This document shows positions 12,208 through 24,100 of a stretch of DNA of 64,000 nucleotides, piece by piece. The notes under the pieces were generated by a model. That model was given only the letters and a program-made list of their open reading frames with translations, did not search any database and was not told the DNA's origin. The stretch comes from Magnolia sinica (lineage: Eukaryota > Streptophyta > Magnoliopsida > Magnoliales > Magnoliaceae): positions 17,567,586 through 17,631,585 of the forward strand of contig NC_080589.1 in NCBI RefSeq assembly GCF_029962835.1, given 5' to 3'. Numbering within the stretch: position 1 is the first letter of the stretch; every line of letters begins with the position of its first letter. Both the position numbers and the translations under genes were made by a program.

Positions 12208-12729
12208 ATTGGCTACTCACCCTGCCACCAGCCAATGGCTGGTGGTCAATGCTCTGTGGGCCCCACAATGATGTATGTGTTTCATTCGTGCTGTCCATCT
12301 ATTTTTCCAGATCATTATATGGTATGAGACATAAAATGAGGTATATACCAATCTCAAGTGGACTACATTACAGGAAACAGTGTTAAATGAACATTAATCA
12401 TGAAAAAACTTTTGGGGGCCATAAAAGTTTTGGATCAAGCTGATATTTGTTTATTCCCTTCATTTGTTCCTATATGACCTAATCAACACATTGGATGCTA
12501 AATAAACAGTACAGTGGGCCTTAGGAGGATTTTAATGGTGGATATCCAATCACTATTGTTTTCTTATGGTGTGGTCCACCTAAGATTAATATCCCTCTCA
12601 TTTTTGGGATGAAGCCCTAAAATGATCTATAAAAATGGATGAACAGAATGGATGAAACAAATAAATCATGGTGGAGCCCACAAAGCACCGACCATCAGCC
12701 ACGGGTTGGTGGTAGAGGGAGTAGCCAAT
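12208..12729. mobile_element. Foldback MITE-like element with GTGGGCCCCAC arms
   Basis: The left end 'attggctactcaccctgcc' is matched in inverted form by the right end 'gagggagtagccaat'. The inverted similarity continues inward through the 'ccaccagcc...ggctggtgg' hairpin and the GTGGGCCCCAC block almost to the centre, so nearly all 522 bp can fold on itself. It holds no gene. It abuts the right end of the Athila LTR. I see no clear target duplication. Confidence 0.75.
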
Positions 12730-12765
12730 CCGTTTTCATCGATGAGTCAGGCTACAATGCAAATT

Positions 12766-13085
12766 GGCCACTGTAGGGGATTCCTACAACCCTAAGCTTA
12801 ATGCCCATTGTCACGTATGGGTTATATCCACTCTGTGTATTAGCTCTGTAGGCTCATTTTAGATCCAAAGCTCAAGTGGACCAAACCATAAGAAATAGTG
12901 GTGATTAAACACCTGTGCACCCACCATAGAGAGTCATTAAAGTTTTGGATCAAGCTGATATTTGTATTTTCCCTTCACTTAGTTATAAGTTACCTTATGA
13001 ACAGATTTGATGGAAAATAAATGAAGGTTTCAATACTCGACATCTTTATCTTTACTATTTCCTATCACGTGGTGCACTTAACCTT
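12766..13085. mobile_element. Decayed relative of the foldback MITE family
   Basis: Shared phrases with the neighbouring element include 'gttttggatcaagctgata', 'aagtggaccaaaccataag' and 'ttttcccttcacttag'. GTGGG arms are poorly preserved and termini are not clear. This is probably an older insertion of the same family. Confidence 0.5.
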
Positions 13086-13214
13086 TGGATATGTTGTTAG
13101 AGTTGCAGTGAAGTGAATGTGAAATTGATGATCTTGGTCACACATCATAATGATCATAGATTCTAAGTGAACATGTGATTGCATCATAATTAATATATAC
13201 GAGTGATATTGGAC

Positions 13215-13465
13215 AATTAGTCACTTTGCTCTAAAAGCTTGAACTGATAGAGTATGACGAATCAATTCATTTGTCTCGTAACTTAGGCTCCACATCTCAT
13301 GGGTTAGGACCTCGGTCAAACCCCTCTTGTAGGCCCCACTTCACATGAATTCCACTTCATATGAGCCACCCGCCTTACACAGGTGAACCACCCTAAGTGT
13401 GCCCCTACATCTCACAAGCCACCCCACTCAACTTGGTGTTAAAATGCCCCTGTATCAAGGAGTAG
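13215..13465. repeat. Dispersed repeat also present at 37.3 kb
   Basis: The segment shares 'catgggttaggacctcggtc', 'taagtgtgcccctacatc' and 'aagccaccccactc' with 37300-37640, where the same family interrupts the copia gag. On the minus strand 'gaccgaggtcctaaccca' and related pieces recall the head of a tRNA-derived SINE, but this copy lacks a good B-box. Function unknown. Confidence 0.55.
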
Positions 13466-14420
13466 CATAAATATACATAGATATAGGTTAGGAATTCCTC
13501 TAGTTAGCTTTAAAATCATGAGATTAGACATAACAATTACTAAAGGAGAGTTATTGTCAATGGATCTCAATACCATGTTTTCCATGATCACCTTGTAGTG
13601 CTTGTTCTTATCATTATAATGATGGATGTCATCGTTTTGTGTGAGGGGATAGATGGTGAGTTAGAATTGAAGGTCTCCACTATTGGACATACAATGTTAG
13701 TGTGCTTTCACCCCACTGCACATAATAATGTGGGTATGCCACGAGAATATGCTTTCGTTGTTAGACATGTTAGACACTTGCATTGGTAAATGAAGATCAA
13801 AACTCTATACTGAAATACCATCATACCTAGACTATGATCAACTTAAGAATGGATTGGATTTGATTAGTATTTAAACCTAAGGATGCGCGAGAGTTCAAAA
13901 TCTTAATTATATGTCATTTGGCTGGCTTTACAAGATCATCATATAGCTAATAAAAGTGGGTGTAATCAGACACATCCATCAAGGTCTATTGAGACGACTC
14001 AAATAAGCCAATAAGGGATCCAATTATTTTCTAAGAATTTATGGTTTAAATCTAAATGATTTGTTCACCTAAGTATTTTTTCGGTTAGATCCAACACTCA
14101 AAAATAAAATAAAATTGCACTTGATGATAATTTAATAATCCAAATTTAAAATTTTACTACTTAATCTACATAGACATTGAGTTTTTGGTGGATGACTTTG
14201 ACGGTGAAAAGATTGGATCATATATAAGTACATGAGATAAGGTATGATCATAGAACTCCCATACAATGGAAAATATGAAAAATTGTAAGATGATATAGTA
14301 CCATAATTAGTCTCCCTTAAAGTCTCACTCCTTATAAATTGATTATGTTTTGAACTAAACCCTAATAAAGAAAGAGAGAGTCTTGGACACCTCTCCGTGT
14401 GTATGACCTTATAAGAGGAA
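13466..14420. other. Unassigned AT-rich intergenic DNA
   Basis: I see no gene, RNA gene or clear repeat in this stretch upstream of the PPR-like gene. The only open frame of note (13598-13789) is 63 codons with no recognisable motif and no supporting splice context. Confidence 0.5.
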
Positions 14421-14429
14421 GAGAAGCAG

Positions 14430-14431
14430 GG

Positions 14432-14464
<33 letters not shown>

Positions 14465-14470
14465 TCTCTC
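14430..14470. repeat. (GA)n microsatellite
   Basis: About 15 GA units followed by a short CT tract, some 370 bp upstream of the first exon of the PPR-like gene. GA/CT tracts of this kind are common around plant transcription starts, but no TATA box could be tied to it. Confidence 0.9.
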
Positions 14471-14599
14471 TCATATCTTTCCAAAAGCAATAGTTTCTCA
14501 ACGACTTTGATCAAATGAATCTTAAACATATGTTTCTTTTTAACAAACTTGAATATATCTAGATGAGAATTCATAAAATTTAATCTTATAATATAAACT

Positions 14600-14665
14600 T
14601 GTAAAATGGATAGACGGAGTGGATACAACACATACATCACGGTGGGTCCCACAGGGCCTAGGGTT
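14600..14665. repeat. Fragment of the GTGGGNCCCAC foldback family
   Basis: The string 'gatacaacacatacatcac' followed by 'ggtgggtcccacagggcc' is one arm of the family seen whole at 12.2 and 29.5 kb. It lies directly upstream of the first gene. Confidence 0.55.
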
Positions 14666-14840
14666 GCAGGAATCTCGTACAGGCAATCTACGTCAGTCGG
14701 GCTAGGCATCATCATTGACTCGGGTCCAGTTCTCGGGCCCAAGCCCAGGCCCTACACTACCAGGCGCTGCTGCTAAACCCGTCCCTGTTGCCCTCTCTCC
14801 CTCCCTAAAACCCCAACGAGAAAGAGAGAGAGAGAGACAG

Positions 14841-15043
14841 ATGCAAATGTCATCAAAACTCCGCAGCTTACCGATTCTTCTAAGAGTTCCGATTTCTGTA
14901 AAATCCCACCGATTTCTTCTCTCCTCCGACCATTTTTATACCACTCACCAATGGCAGCAGCAGCAGCAACAACAGCAGCACTCGTTCTTCTCCTCTCTTT
15001 CAATCCCTCCTCCATCTGGCTTTTCAATACTACCTCCTGCAGG

Positions 15044-15111
<68 letters not shown>

Positions 15112-18100
15112 CTCTACCAAAAGTTAAAAAATAGGGGCAAATGCATCCAGAATGGGGGTGTAAATATCATTTCCACTACTTCAATGACTTGAAGGGGAAT
15201 ATGCTCGATTCTTCACCGATCCGCAGAATTCCATACACATGGGGTCTGCATTTGGTAATCCAAACCGTCGATCCAGTGGGCCCCGCTATGGGCGCTTGGA
15301 AATCTTCGAAATTGGAAGATCACGGCACTTTGTTGGTGGCCTACAGATGGATGGTTAAAGACGAAAGGCAGCAACTGGTCGCCATTGATGAGATACTGTT
15401 TGAAGATAGAGCAGCATGGGTCTTCCATTCTGGGAGATTTTTGGGGCATCCCTGCTTCAGATCAAGGGTTTGGATTGGGGAGCTGTGGGCCCCACATGTC
15501 AACAAACTGGATGTTTCAGTAGGACCCCAATAATTGCTCTACTCTGCTATTGTTGCAGGGATTGCTCATGACAATAGGGTATATTTAAGTGCCGATGTTC
15601 GGCCAATGGGTCATCATCCTCTGTGCTCGATGATGTCAAGGGCGTGTTTAACCTCGGAAGCAACTCAAGTGAATGAAAGTTCCACAGGTGGTGGTTGTCT
15701 TTTTTCCCCATTATTTGTTGATTATTCTTCTCTGTGTTCTTTTTCTTCTCAATAAGTTATTGATCTGGCTTGGCTGAATTTCGATTCGAATGATTTTTTT
15801 ATTTCATTTTCTCCAATTTAAATGGAATGGAAATGTTATTATTATTATTATCATTATTATTTTCTAATGGTAACAATAATTTTTTAGAAACCACACAAAC
15901 CCATGACTATGCACAGAAAGGATGATGAGAAATCACATGAGCCCCATGAGTCTAGGCTCCACCTCTAGAAGCAAAAAACCCATTTCAACATCCAATAAAA
16001 GCCTGAAGACCCAGTGCTAGCCGATCATCTTCCTCCTTGCTCATTGGAAGTCTATTTCAGAGTCAGACCACTCTGACTGGTCGTTAAAAATTCAGTTGTT
16101 TTGTTCCTAAAAACCTGTCCAAAGCCCCGCCAACAGAGACATCCTCCATAATGTCTGTTGCCTATTAACGTGGATACCTAATTCCAAGGATGGAAAAAAA
16201 ATAAAAAATCGACCTTGGCATGGTGTTCCACTGACTTTGCATTGCACAAACATGGGATACAACCTTTCTTAATTATCATTATCCCTTTCAGTAGAGAAAC
16301 GGGCTAGTCTTTGCTGATTGGCCAAGCTGTAAACACTCCACTTGACCATGGACACCCCTACGACCATTCGATCGGATTCGATTAGGAGGGTGTTGCTCCC
16401 AAACCCTTCTTTACAAGATTTATCTCCATTTAGGACCAGACTGATAGGGCAGAGTTGCATCACAACTTCCCCACCATAGTTTTTAAATGGGTTTTTCAAT
16501 ATTGTATCATTCACCAATGATATGGGTTTGTATTGCTCGATTCGGGCCCTTATTGGGTCAATACACCTGTATTGCTTAGAGAGGATACTAGTATGTATCA
16601 GTAGATAGTATGGACATCAGACGATACATCAAGTCATCGGCCCCACCCCCTTTATTTTCTCCATAAAATAAAAATTACGCACAAAAATTGGATTTCAGCC
16701 CCCGTTCGTGTTGATTTTTATTAAGAAATGGCTATCCAAGCATTTCCTTTCCCCACACCTAGGTTTTAGGAGGTGCTGCCTTGTATCCTCTATTTATTTA
16801 TGTCTCTCAAATACTCCAAAATTATAGAAAAACTCCCCAAATTCTATAGATAAGATCCCTTGCCTCCTAGCAAAGGGCCTTTGGACTTGTAAATCTTCTT
16901 TTAAGGCACTTGCAAGGGAGAGCGCTTCAGTCCTTCGGATTTTGAGAAACGGTTTCCAAACCATTGCAAATGGGGATTTTGAAGTTCTTCTTTCCTTCCT
17001 CAAATCTCTAAGTCCAGGCCCTCCTTAGGGAGCAAAAAACTATTGCAAGACAGTTTTATAGACAACACACTGCCACATTTCCTCTACACCTTTTTCTCCT
17101 TGTTTATTTTCATCTATTTCTTTGTGTTGAGGATATTTGCTTGAAGCTGTAATCCTAGAATTTTGATTCTTGAAAAGTACCGATTGTCTTAATATGGCAA
17201 AGAAGGGCACCTAATACCATCCTTCTCCCCAAGGCCCCTACCTGAAATCTTAGATAATCTAGACTCCAAGTGGAGTAATTCAATCAAATCTCTAATGAAG
17301 CACCCGCATATGTGGCTCTATGGTTTTTAGTCTCTCATAGGATCTGCCAAATTTTGGTTGGTGGCGACTTCTTTTTCTATTTTGCTGAGATTTTCTAGCC
17401 GGCGTGCCGGTTTTTTTCATAGAAGCAAATGCCACAACTCTAGGTGGGGCCTGGTAAGATCAAATCCTAGCTGTAGGGGCTCCTCTCCTGTCCTCGTCAC
17501 TGATTTTTGAGAATTTGAGATATTTACATAAAGATTTCACCTTGAAATCCCTTGAGCCATCTAATCTTGATAGCCATTTGTTCTTGTTGGTTAGTGAAGG
17601 CACTGATATATGAAGCTGCTCTTGAAGTAGTACTCAGTCTCTTAGTCTAAAAGGTTTTTCTTTGTTCTTTTTTCGAAAGCAAGGTCCTGTACACGTATCC
17701 CCTAAACACCAAAAAACATTGCTCGATCTTAACTTCCTTCATAGTGGTTCAATTGTACATCGTGGAAAAATCCTAGCATAAAGGTCTGTTTCTGCATTAT
17801 AGGTCTCTCAAAATCTAATCCAAGATCTATCCCTGATTCTGAAGTAACGTCCCTTTTGAGAAACAAAATTTTCTTCTAGAGAGGCCACATTCCAAATTCC
17901 CAGCTCTCTAAATTGAGAAGATGCTTTTATAAACCACTCCCCTCTTTGCATCGCATATTTGCGAGAAATGAATGCATCCATTGGGTATCATTCTCTTCCT
18001 TGAAATGCTGCATAACTCTTTTTTGAAGGGTTGATTTATATTCCTGAGCTCTATTACCCCTTCTTCTGCAACTTGCAAACCTCTCCCCATTCCACAAGCT

Positions 18101-21100
18101 GGAATTTATCTTCCTCTACACTACAAATCAATCTATTAGAAGTCTTGGCAACTTTTTATGATGTTAAACAGGTCATTGGAATGATGAAATGAAATAGATC
18201 TGCATGTCTGGCAGCGCCGATTTCATAAGTGTAAGGCTGCTAAGTTGAAGAGACAGATTGACGAGCTCCTAGAAAAGGGCTTCATCCGAGAGAGCATGAG
18301 CCCGTGTGCCGTGCCCACCCTTCTTACACCTAAAAAGGATGGCACATGGAGGATGTGTGTTGATAGTAGGGCCATCAACAAAATCACAGTCAAGTATCGG
18401 TTTCCCATACCGCATCTTGATGACATGTTGAATATGATAACTAATGCTACTATCTTCTCAAAAATTGACTTCAAAAGTGGTGATCACCAAATTCGTGTGC
18501 GCCCTAGTGATGACTGGAAGACGGCCTTCAAGACGAAGGATGAGCCATACGAGTGGTTAGTTATGCCTTTTGGGCTGATTAACGCCCCAAGCACTTTCAT
18601 GCGTGTAATGACCCAAGTGTTAAGGCCATTTATGGGGAAGTTCCTGGTCGTATACTTTGATGATATCTTGATTTATAGCATGACCAAGGAACAACACCTT
18701 AACCATTTGAGGCAGGTTTGTGGGATCCTTAGAACCGAGAAATTGTACGCCAACCTAAAGAAGTGTGCGTTTTTGTCTAGTAGTGTTATCTTCTTAGGTT
18801 TTGTTGTGTCAGCTGAGGGCGTATCGGCGGATCCCGAGAAGGTCAAGGCCATCGTCAATTGGCCTAAACCCCGCAATATTCATGAGGTGTGCAGCTTTCA
18901 CGACTCAACCACCTTTTATGGGCGGCTCATTCGAGGCTTCAGTTCCATTATGGCTCCCATCACGGATTGCATAAAAAAGGGAGAGTTTCAATGGACAAAG
19001 GCACCCTCGAAGGCATTCATGGAGATAAAGGTCAAGATGACCGAAGCTCCAATCACGCGACTTATGGATTTTTCAAAAGCTTTTGCGCATGTTACGCGTC
19101 AGGAGTCGGCATAGGAGTACTTAGTCAGGAAGGGCACCCTATCGTCTTTTTTAGTGAGAAACTGAATGAGGCGAAACAAAAATATTCCACCTATGACAAA
19201 GAGTTCTATGTGGTAGTGCAATCACTGCGCCATTGGCGTCATTATCTATTGCCGCAAGAATTTGTCTTATTCTCAGATCACGACGCCTTGAGATATCTGA
19301 ACTCTAAGAAGAAATTAAACCCTAAGCACGCCAAGTAGGTTCAATTCCTTCAAGAGTACACTTTTGTGCTTAAGCATAAGGCCGGTGTAGAGAATAAGTT
19401 TGCTGATGCGTTGAGTCGTCGAGTCGTGTTATTCAATTCTATGAGTGTCAAAGTCATGGGCCTTGAGCGCATCCAAGAAGATTATTCTGAGTATCTAGAT
19501 TTTGGAGTTGTGTACGTATCGTCGTTAGAGAGTCCGTCAAAAGCTAGCAGAGAGTACTTGATTTTAGACGGATATTTGTTTAGGAGTGACCGCTTGTGGA
19601 TACCTCGCACGTCCCTCCGCGATTTTCTTGTCTGGAAGTTACATTTACAAGGGGTCGCAAGTTATTTCGGTCAAGACAAGACCATTACCCTAGTAGAGGA
19701 TAAGTTTCATTGGCCAAGCCTCAAGCGAGATGTGGTCAAAATTATAGGGCAATGTCGTACTTGTCAACTGGCAAAGCAAAGAAAGCAAAATACAGGATTA
19801 TACACACCTTTACCAGTTTCATTCATCCCTTGGCAGGACATCAGTATGGACTTCGTGCTTGGACTCCCCAAGACTAGTCGGAAACACGATTTCATATTTG
19901 TTGTCGTATACCGTTTTTCTAAAATGGCCCACTTCATTCCTTGTTATAAGAACTCAGATACATCTCATGTTGCCAAGATGTTCTTTAGTGAAGTCATCAA
20001 ACTGCATGGGTTACCAAAAACCATAGTGTCTAACCGTGACGTGCGATTCATGAGTTACTTTGGAAGACACTATGGCACATGATGAATACTAGGCTCCAAT
20101 TTTCTTCTATCTACCACCCTCAGACTCATGGTCAGACTGAGGTGGTCAATAGGAGCCTAGGGAGTTTGCTCATATGTTTAGTAGGGGAGCACAGCAGGAC
20201 GTGGGGCACCGTACTACCTATACCCGAGTTTGCATTCAATAATTCTGTCAATAGGTCCACAGGTCTAAGTCCTTTTGAAGTCGTTACCAGTTATAAGCCT
20301 AAGAAGCCTATTTGATCTCGTACCTATGTTATTGTCCCATAGGCCCTCAGAGTCTGCAGAGTCCTTTGCACATCACATTCATTCATTGCATCAAGAAATC
20401 AGGTGAAGGATCACTACTAGTAATGAACATTACAAATTTTCTACAAACCAGTGTAAATGTTTCAAGGAATTCAATATAGGGGACTCTGTGATGGTCCGCA
20501 TTAGGCCTGAGCGGTACCCTTAGGGGGCCGTTCGTAAATTACACGCGCTTAGCGCTCGACCCTTCAAAATTATAAAACGAAACGGTCTCAATGTGTATGT
20601 GGTAGATCTTCCACCTTCCATGGGAATTAGTTCCACGTTCAATGTGGAGGATCTAATTACTTTTTAGGGAACCACCGATACTTTGTCCGACCATTCGCCC
20701 AACCAGCCTAATTCCCCAGATTTGTCCCTTGATCCATGGCCTCTTCCCGACCCTTCTTCCCAACCTCTACCTCTCATACCTACCCTTCCCACACGTAGAG
20801 AGGACATAGAGGATATTCTGGACCATCAGATAGTATCAACATTGGACGGCAGGTTTTAGAAGTAACTGGTTAAGTGGAAGTCACGCCCAGCTTCAGATAG
20901 TACGTGACTTACTGAGGAGGAGGTTTAGAGACTTGATCCTGACATCTTGGAGCGGTTCAGGAGTTTTGTTTTGCCAGTGGCGAAATCTTCGCAGCCGGGG
21001 AGAGTTGATGGGGACATCACGCGTACACGCACACCCCCTAGCACGTATGCAAGGAGGAGGAGGGCCCCACCATTGATCTGAATCGATGACAACGTCCAAA

Positions 21101-24100
21101 GAGGGCCTCCTAGTTAGAGGACTTCGTTTTGGTTCATTGAAGTGGACCCGATAGTTATGTGAATCTCAGTATGGGTTCTCATGATCGTGACTCACTATTC
21201 TAATTAATCTAGTACTTTGGGTCTTGCTTATTATTGTTATTAGGAATATCATGGACGGTTTAGATTGCTTTGATTAGTTGTTATTTTTTATTACTTCGTC
21301 TCCAAGTAATAGGTTGCGCACATGGCGCGAGTTTTGGGGTATAGGGTTTTATTATAAATAGGCATCCCTTGTAGTCTTTTTTCTTATTGAAGATTAATAA
21401 AAATTTCTACGTTTTTTCTACTCCTTTGAGTTTCTGAGTTATGGAAATCCAATTGGGTGTGAAACCCTCCCTTCCTCGAAGGGCTGACTATTGTAGTGCG
21501 AAGCCATACCTATCCCGATTCGCCCCCACCTTCTACCATCCATAATTCTCTTCTCCTACAATCATCCCATCTGCAAATCCATCAGTATTTTGCAGACGTT
21601 TCTCTTCTACAGTAGATTTCTGAAATCTGGCCTGCAGTAGGGCGAGAACTTCGGCAGAGCACCACGTACAAACCGTATATCTTATCGGCCTGAAATTTAG
21701 AGGTTTTAGAGTCTACCCTTGGCCGACCAGACTCAAGGAGTCGCCTTTCGGGTTTGTGGCCCCCACGCACGTGCGTCAGGTTTGGCCCGTTGTCCACACA
21801 CGTGGACTGCCGTCAGGTCCCTCATTTCCTCTCTTACTAAATTTCTCTAACCCTAACCATAGATTATCTTAAATTCCAATTTATTTACCCCTTTTTTTAA
21901 TCGTAGGGTTCCCCGATTTGAAACTTGTATCCTTTTCAATGACCCTATCCCATAAAAAGAAGCAAGTTTCCCCAACTCCCTTTCCTCCAAATGAATACCC
22001 AACATTTTAGATATCGTGATATTGATTTAAAGACCTGAAACCGCTTCAAAACAAACTAAGATTTTTCAAAGATTATCCACCACTGCCTCATCCGCATCAC
22101 AAAAAATAAGACTATCATCAGCATACTGAAGATGGGAAATGGTGATGCTTGAGTCTGATACCTGAAAGCCTTTTATCAATCCAGCCACCTCTCCTTGTTG
22201 CATCACCCTGCCAAACTCCCCGAGATGATTTGAAAAACCCCTTAGGAGAACCATTTATAAGAATAGAAAAATAAGTGGATTGAAGACAAGAATATATCCA
22301 ACACCTCTATTTGTCTCCACATCCAAACCTCGCAAGCATGTAGTCGAGAAAATCCCAATCAACATGATTATACGTTTTATGTAAATCCATCTTACAAACC
22401 AATCCTTTTCTTTCATCACGATATCTCGAATGAATACATTCATTTGCAATTAACACGCTGTCCAAAATCTGTGTGCCCATCACAAAAGCTCATTGATACT
22501 CTGAAATAACTTTTGATAAAACCTCACGAAACCTTATGGCGAGCACCTTAGCTAAAATCTTATATGGACCTCCAGTTAGGCTTATCGGTTGAAAATCTTT
22601 CATTTCTTTTGTACCTTCATTTTTTGGAATGAGAGCAATAAAAGAGGCGCGGATATTTTTCGAAATGATACCTCGCTCATAAAATTCATAAAAGAATTAT
22701 GATTAGTTGGATTGGGGATTGTAATGGGTTAGGATTTGGATAGTTGGGTATTAGTTAGTAGAAAATGGGATTTTTGGTGAAACCACAATGGTTATGATTG
22801 TGGGTTTGGGGAGAATAAGGGTAGATTAGGATTTGAGTTGCAACTTGCAAGGATGATTGCACTTATGCTAGGACTGCAAGGGTAGGGGCTGGAGCAGGGT
22901 TAGGGCTGGATTTTGGGGTTATTGAACGAGGTTTAGGGTATATGGTTGAGGAAAATTAGGCCAACCAGAGTTAGGTTTAGGGTTTAGGGTAGTTGAACAG
23001 GTTTTGAGAAAAAAAAAGGAGAAATAAAAAAAACACAATTCCCTAGAGGGGCTATGATATCATAGTTGATGGAGACAGATCGAAAATTTGTAGTCCTGAT
23101 TTGTTTATATCTTAGAGCATTCAATGAAGCACCTTCATCCACAGAGTACAACACTAGCTGCAGGTTGTGGGATGCTTCGATCATCTCAATCTCTCCAATG
23201 AACTCATACGCGGAATAGGAGATGATAGCAGGAAGTCCAAAAGAAATAAAAGGGTAGTAGTGTGGAGTCAACCGCACAATAAATAGAGGAGTCTCACCCT
23301 TAGGGTTTCAGAAGAATCTCACTTAAAGGAATTCTAATTCTAATAGCAGGTTCCCAAAAAGGAACTTCATTGTTTTATTGAATATATGCACGTGTCCTTA
23401 GGTTATAGCCTCTAGGCTATGTATGGGCCTCTTTACAATACAATTCCCACTTAGACATCAGTTTGCTTGTTTCCCTAACCATAAGACTCCTAATTACTTG
23501 CTTAACATGTCTTACCTAAAAGTAAAGTAACTAATGAAGAAATCCTAAAAAATACACTAATTGTTCAAAAGAAGAAGAAGTAGAAGAAGTAGAAGAAGAA
23601 GAAGAAAGGGAAAAAAGAAAAAGAAATCCTACAAATACTCAAAACTATCCACTCTATACACAACCATATGGCTCAAAGAGGCTCTGCAGTTGTACAAATC
23701 CCTAATTACTTTGTATGGATTGTACAAAACCCCCTTAAATGACTGTTTCTGGGATCTGTTGGTCCCAAAGTTCAATCGGCTCTAATTATGGCCATCTTAT
23801 TGGATCCATGGGCCCCACTGTCCAATTGGATCATGGATCTCATCCTGTTCTCAGCCAGCCAGCCACCGGGGTCCACCTTTGGAACCTTTTGGTGATTGCT
23901 TGTCTTCCTGCATTGATGAGGTTCTGCCTTTTTTTCTTTTTTTAAATCTGCAGTGGATGCTGCTGTTATATGATGATCAAGGAAAAAATCAAGTTGGCGT
24001 GGTCATGACAGAGTCTTGAGTTAAATTTGTCTTCCATTATTCGGCTCCGCATGTTGTCTAATTTTCGGTAATTGTAGTTCTTTCTGCATGGTTGGATTTG

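Larger units (their letters stand above)
16750..22700 (-). mobile_element. L1-type LINE fragments in intron 2, split by a chromovirus
   Basis: On the minus strand, 22700 to about 21880 reads as an L1 reverse transcriptase: [57 protein letters not shown] and the catalytic [15 protein letters not shown], with stops between them. After the Ty3/gypsy sequence at 18237-21580 the minus strand resumes near 18115 with [17 protein letters not shown], which resembles a later part of an L1 polyprotein. The simplest reading is one L1 interrupted by a chromovirus. The left part (16750-17900) is assigned only by position; I do not recognise domains in it. Confidence 0.7.

Noticed and set aside
14715..15134. 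139-codon reading of the first exon with upstream Met and Ser-Leu tail
   Set aside because: The tail is the CT microsatellite of intron 1 after the donor at 15043, and the upstream Met lies before a GA-rich leader. The spliced reading from 14841 joins exon 2 in frame.
15141..15533. 130-codon open frame in intron 1 of the PPR-like gene
   Set aside because: It contains GTGGGCCCC foldback words, has no recognisable domain, and lies between a good donor and acceptor.
22976..22996. Telomere-like TTTAGGG repeats
   Set aside because: Only two perfect units within degenerate G-rich DNA. This is too few for an interstitial telomere array.
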